Assembly (NCBI GenBank): GCA_002395775.1
Contig: DGUV01000035.1
Coordinates: 1,280 to 27,067, forward strand
Source of the DNA: Prevotellaceae bacterium UBA4301
GTDB taxonomy: Bacteria > Bacteroidota > Bacteroidia > Bacteroidales > Bacteroidaceae
Length of the DNA: 25,788 bases
Direction: 5' to 3'
Within the stretch, counting starts at the first letter, position 1. Each line of letters opens with the position of its first letter. The notes below the pieces were generated by a model, which worked only from the letters and a program-made list of their open reading frames with translations, did no database searches and was not told the origin of the DNA. Positions 24,269-25,788 of this stretch are shown here, piece after piece. The position numbers and the translations under genes are program-made.

Positions 24269-25788
24269 TTAGTAAGCAATTTTCAGCACTTGCTTGCGCC
24301 CGTTCTTCAGCACGGCCACGATGTAGATGCCGCGGCGGGGCAGTCCGATGCCTGTGCCGCCGACATAGTCGTTCAGGGCAGCCACCTGTGTGCCGTTGGG
24401 CTGATAGACAACCACGCGCGAATGGTCTTCGGCACCCTCAAGAGTGAGCATGCCGCCGGCGATGCGTCCGCGCAGTCTTCCATCCGTGTCGGTGGCCGTC
24501 TCAATGGCATCATTGATGTCTTCCACCGTCAGTCCGGGTAGGGCTGGGGCATAGGCTCCCGTCGTGTCGAAGTTGAAGTATTCGACATCGGCACCGACAC
24601 TCTCGAAACCAATCTGCTGAGTGGGCACGCGGTGGGTACCAATCAGGCGTGCGTCGTCAATCTTGAAGGCACTCACACTGGCACCCCAGGCAGCGCGACC
24701 CAGGTTGAACCAGATGCGAATCTGCTTGGTGTTGGCCTTGGTCTCGAAGTCCACGCTGTAGGTCTTGTAAGAATCGCTGTTGACGGTCATCGTCACCTTG
24801 TTATCGTCGTTCTGCAGGTCCTGTATGCGGATGCTGCCCAGTTGGTCGCCGTTTGAGCGGATACCGCCCTTGGCCAGGGCCGAGAAGGTGTAGATGTCAT
24901 CGGGAGCCACATCCACGATTTGCGAAATCTCGCCATCGGCCCATCCGCCTTCCCACATGTAGCGGTGGATGGAGAGTATGTGGTTGTTCTGGTCCACCTC
25001 GTTGGAGCGTTCTTCCGAAACGATGTCCTGATACGAGTTGTATTGGTCATAGGGATAGACATCCCAACCCTCGATGAACTTCGTGATGTTCTGACTGCTC
25101 GAGAAGTTGTGCTCACCCTCGAAGTCGCCGTTCTTCAGCAGATTCTTCGAGATGTAGTCGCTCTCGTTGCTCCATTCGGGCTGCAGTGCCAGGTCGGCCA
25201 CGCGGAAGGTATCGACGGGCAGCCCGTCGCGATAGACAAAGATGCGGCGGTCCTGGGTGACGGCATAGCGATAGGTGTGATACTGCCCGTCGGTGTTATA
25301 GAACGTACCGCCGTTGGCAGGGTTGCTGATACCCTTTTCGGAGATGAAGATGTCCTTGGAGTTCTTCATGCCCATCGATGTGTCCTTGATGTAACCCTTG
25401 AAGCCCAGGCCTTTGCTTGTCACGGCATAGGGCAGGATTTGTTTGGCCGCATTGTCGGTCTTGGCCCTGACTTCCACGGTGTAGCCTGCCTCCGTCAGTC
25501 CGCTGGCGTCGAAACTCTGGCTGTCATCGTCCTCCTTACCCGTATAGATGGGATTCTCTGAGAGGTCCTTCACGGGCAGGGCCGTGCCTTTACCAGTGAG
25601 ACGGACGTTCTTGCGCACGTCACCGCTTCGCAGGATTACCTTGCCTGTGCTGGTGATGAGGGTGGTGAGGTTTGTTACTTTCACCTTCACGTCCTTACTG
25701 CCGGCTTTGATGGTGGTTGGGCTGACGGCAAATCCGTGGGTGGCTGTCACGCTGATGTCACCAGTCAGGTTCTCGGCCGATACGGTGA
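24269..25788 (-). CDS. Secreted multidomain binding protein, C-terminal part (cut by window edge)
   Basis: The last 505 residues of a protein whose frame stays open to the window edge, so the GTG at 25750 is not a true start. The visible part begins inside an Ig-like domain (SAENLTGDISVTATHGFAVS, then a VKVKV/VILRSG strand pattern). A concanavalin-like fold follows at window residues about 90-215 (YTVEVRAKTD, DGQYHTYRYAVTQDRRIFVY). Then comes a CBM4/9-like jelly roll at about 220-375 (NLLKNGDFEGEHNF, IRIWFNLGRAAWG) and a sorting-type C-terminus ending VLKIAY. It is probably a glycan-binding or adhesive surface protein. A catalytic domain could lie in the missing N-terminal part. It sits 9 bases before the GH43-like gene, presumably in the same transcript. 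Confidence 0.83.
   Translation of the reverse strand, partial: TVSAENLTGDISVTATHGFAVSPTTIKAGSKDVKVKVTNLTTLITSTGKVILRSGDVRKNVRLTGKGTALPVKDLSENPIYTGKEDDDSQSFDASGLTEAGYTVEVRAKTDNAAKQILPYAVTSKGLGFKGYIKDTSMGMKNSKDIFISEKGISNPANGGTFYNTDGQYHTYRYAVTQDRRIFVYRDGLPVDTFRVADLALQPEWSNESDYISKNLLKNGDFEGEHNFSSSQNITKFIEGWDVYPYDQYNSYQDIVSEERSNEVDQNNHILSIHRYMWEGGWADGEISQIVDVAPDDIYTFSALAKGGIRSNGDQLGSIRIQDLQNDDNKVTMTVNSDSYKTYSVDFETKANTKQIRIWFNLGRAAWGASVSAFKIDDARLIGTHRVPTQQIGFESVGADVEYFNFDTTGAYAPALPGLTVEDINDAIETATDTDGRLRGRIAGGMLTLEGAEDHSRVVVYQPNGTQVAALNDYVGGTGIGLPRRGIYIVAVLKNGRKQVLKIAY

Overview
The window looks like a Bacteroidales chromosome segment, possibly Prevotellaceae. The evidence is a SusC/SusD pair, acidic residues after the lipobox cysteines, AraC-type PUL regulators with large periplasmic sensors, promoter -7 elements of the TAnnTTTG type, very few Shine-Dalgarno sites and C-terminal domains resembling type IX sorting signals. 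The genus is inferred from style only. Every gene is on the minus strand, so transcription runs from high to low coordinates. Coding density is very high; no gap exceeds 180 bases, and I saw no rRNA, tRNA, CRISPR array or insertion sequence.

Region A (1-11111) is a fructan utilisation locus. In transcription order it encodes SusC, SusD, a surface glycan-binding lipoprotein (DUF4960), a surface GH32 lipoprotein resembling the BT1760 endo-levanase, a periplasmic GH32 exo-fructanase, a fructose-type MFS permease and a PfkB fructokinase cut by the window edge. This is the order of the levan locus BT1763-BT1757 of Bacteroides thetaiotaomicron as I remember it. The expected flow is cleavage of levan at the cell surface, import through SusCD, release of fructose in the periplasm, uptake by the permease and phosphorylation.

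Region B (11112-12895) holds the control elements. The susC promoter has a TAACTTTG -7 box, no clear -33 box, and upstream of it a direct repeat TTACAGCC with 21-bp spacing. Next is a 500-aa regulator with its own promoter: a periplasmic sugar-binding domain, one membrane helix and an AraC DNA-binding domain. It sits where B. thetaiotaomicron has the fructose-sensing hybrid two-component protein BT1754, but has no kinase and no receiver.

Region C (12896-25788) is a second run of closely packed or overlapping genes. In transcription order it encodes a secreted multidomain binding protein (cut by the window edge), a GH43-like enzyme with a trefoil, a polytopic membrane protein (DUF6057-like), a PD40/TolB-like lipoprotein with a CxxCH haem motif, a 1209-aa secreted mosaic of FIVAR-like helical and beta-trefoil domains, and a 968-aa propeller/Y_Y_Y/membrane/AraC regulator, again without kinase or receiver. 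Its substrate is unknown; a galactan or host or plant glycoprotein glycan is a guess from the GH43 type and the lectin-like domains. Short GC-rich repeats sit around the start of the PD40 gene, and one of them encodes part of its signal peptide.

The most unusual features are two adjacent membrane-spanning one-component regulators in place of hybrid two-component sensors, and the unexplained region C gene set.
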